This document shows positions 63,657-64,000 of a DNA stretch of 64,000 nt, piece after piece (within the stretch, counting starts at the first letter, position 1; each line of letters begins with the position of its first letter). Both the position numbers and the translations under genes were made by a program. Below the pieces are notes generated by a model. It made no database searches and had not been told where the DNA came from. It was given only the letters and a program-made list of their open reading frames with translations. This DNA comes from Gammaproteobacteria bacterium (GTDB lineage: Bacteria; Pseudomonadota; Gammaproteobacteria; Ga0077536), in the NCBI GenBank assembly GCA_009692265.1, contig SHZM01000010.1, forward strand, positions 1 to 64,000. Direction: 5' to 3'.

Positions 63657-63998
63657 TTACCCGCCCGGTCCATCTGTCATGATATAGCCTACGAGATCGC
63701 CTACATTGCGCTCCATGTCGTCCAGCAGATCGTAGAGCACGTAGCGAAGTGCCGGTACGCCGCGCAATGCGCCATGCTCATCCAGAACGACCAAATGCCG
63801 GATGTGATGTTCGCGCATTAATGCCGCGGCCGTAGCGACCGAGGTATTCAGGCTGATTGAGATTGCTGGGCTCGACATGATGTCCCGAACCTTGGTGGTT
63901 TTCGGGTTGCAATCCGCGGCAACAACCTTTTGTAGCACATCGCGCTCGGTCACGATTCCAATTACTCGATCGCCCTCCACGACAGTGGCGGCGCCCAC
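63657..63998 (-). CDS. CBS-domain protein (continues beyond window end)
   Basis: VIGIVTERDVLQKVVA; MREHHIRHLVVLDEHGALRGV. Confidence 0.85.
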   Translation of the reverse strand: MGAATVVEGDRVIGIVTERDVLQKVVAADCNPKTTKVRDIMSSPAISISLNTSVATAAALMREHHIRHLVVLDEHGALRGVPALRYVLYDLLDDMERNVGDLVGYIMTDGPGG

Positions 63999-64000
63999 GC

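Noticed and set aside
1-64000. CRISPR arrays, rRNA operons, prophage structural genes or complete IS elements
   Set aside because: No regularly spaced repeats, rRNA sequence, transposase or phage proteins recognised in either strand.

Overview
64 kb window of a proteobacterial chromosome. The type is inferred as gammaproteobacterial from gene order: ruvCAB-ybgC-tolQRAB-pal-cpoB-queC, kdsD-kdsC-lptCAB-rpoN-hpf-rapZ-npr-EI, hisAFIE-tatABC. It falls into two parts. (i) About 1-28 kb is an accessory, catabolism-rich region: LLM oxidoreductase, cupins, EthD, an AhpD/CMD-type protein, a Baeyer-Villiger-type monooxygenase, GST, two PQQ dehydrogenases, Rieske protein, P450, Rieske oxygenase, and a toluene/alkene-monooxygenase-like tmoABCDE set. 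It also carries TA modules and several visibly broken genes (RHS, PEP-CTERM, PEBP, BrnT, LLM). (ii) About 28-64 kb is conserved housekeeping, with intact and tightly packed genes plus a tRNA-Lys. The most interesting signal is on the minus strand at 1950-2543. The ORF track splits one AhpD/carboxymuconolactone-decarboxylase-like protein in two at a single in-frame TGA. That TGA sits exactly at the second Cys of the CxxCxxxH motif (NHCSY-[TGA]-TGGH). Ten nt downstream is a perfect 7-bp hairpin with a GGUC loop, the layout of a bacterial SECIS. This makes it a strong candidate for an unannotated selenoprotein. Other points of interest: a multicomponent monooxygenase set with no reductase gene, a multiply disrupted RHS gene, a decayed BrnT/BrnA pair, an inverted-repeat element, and an Ntr-PTS cluster without ptsN. 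No database searches were run; all family calls come from motif and sequence recognition.
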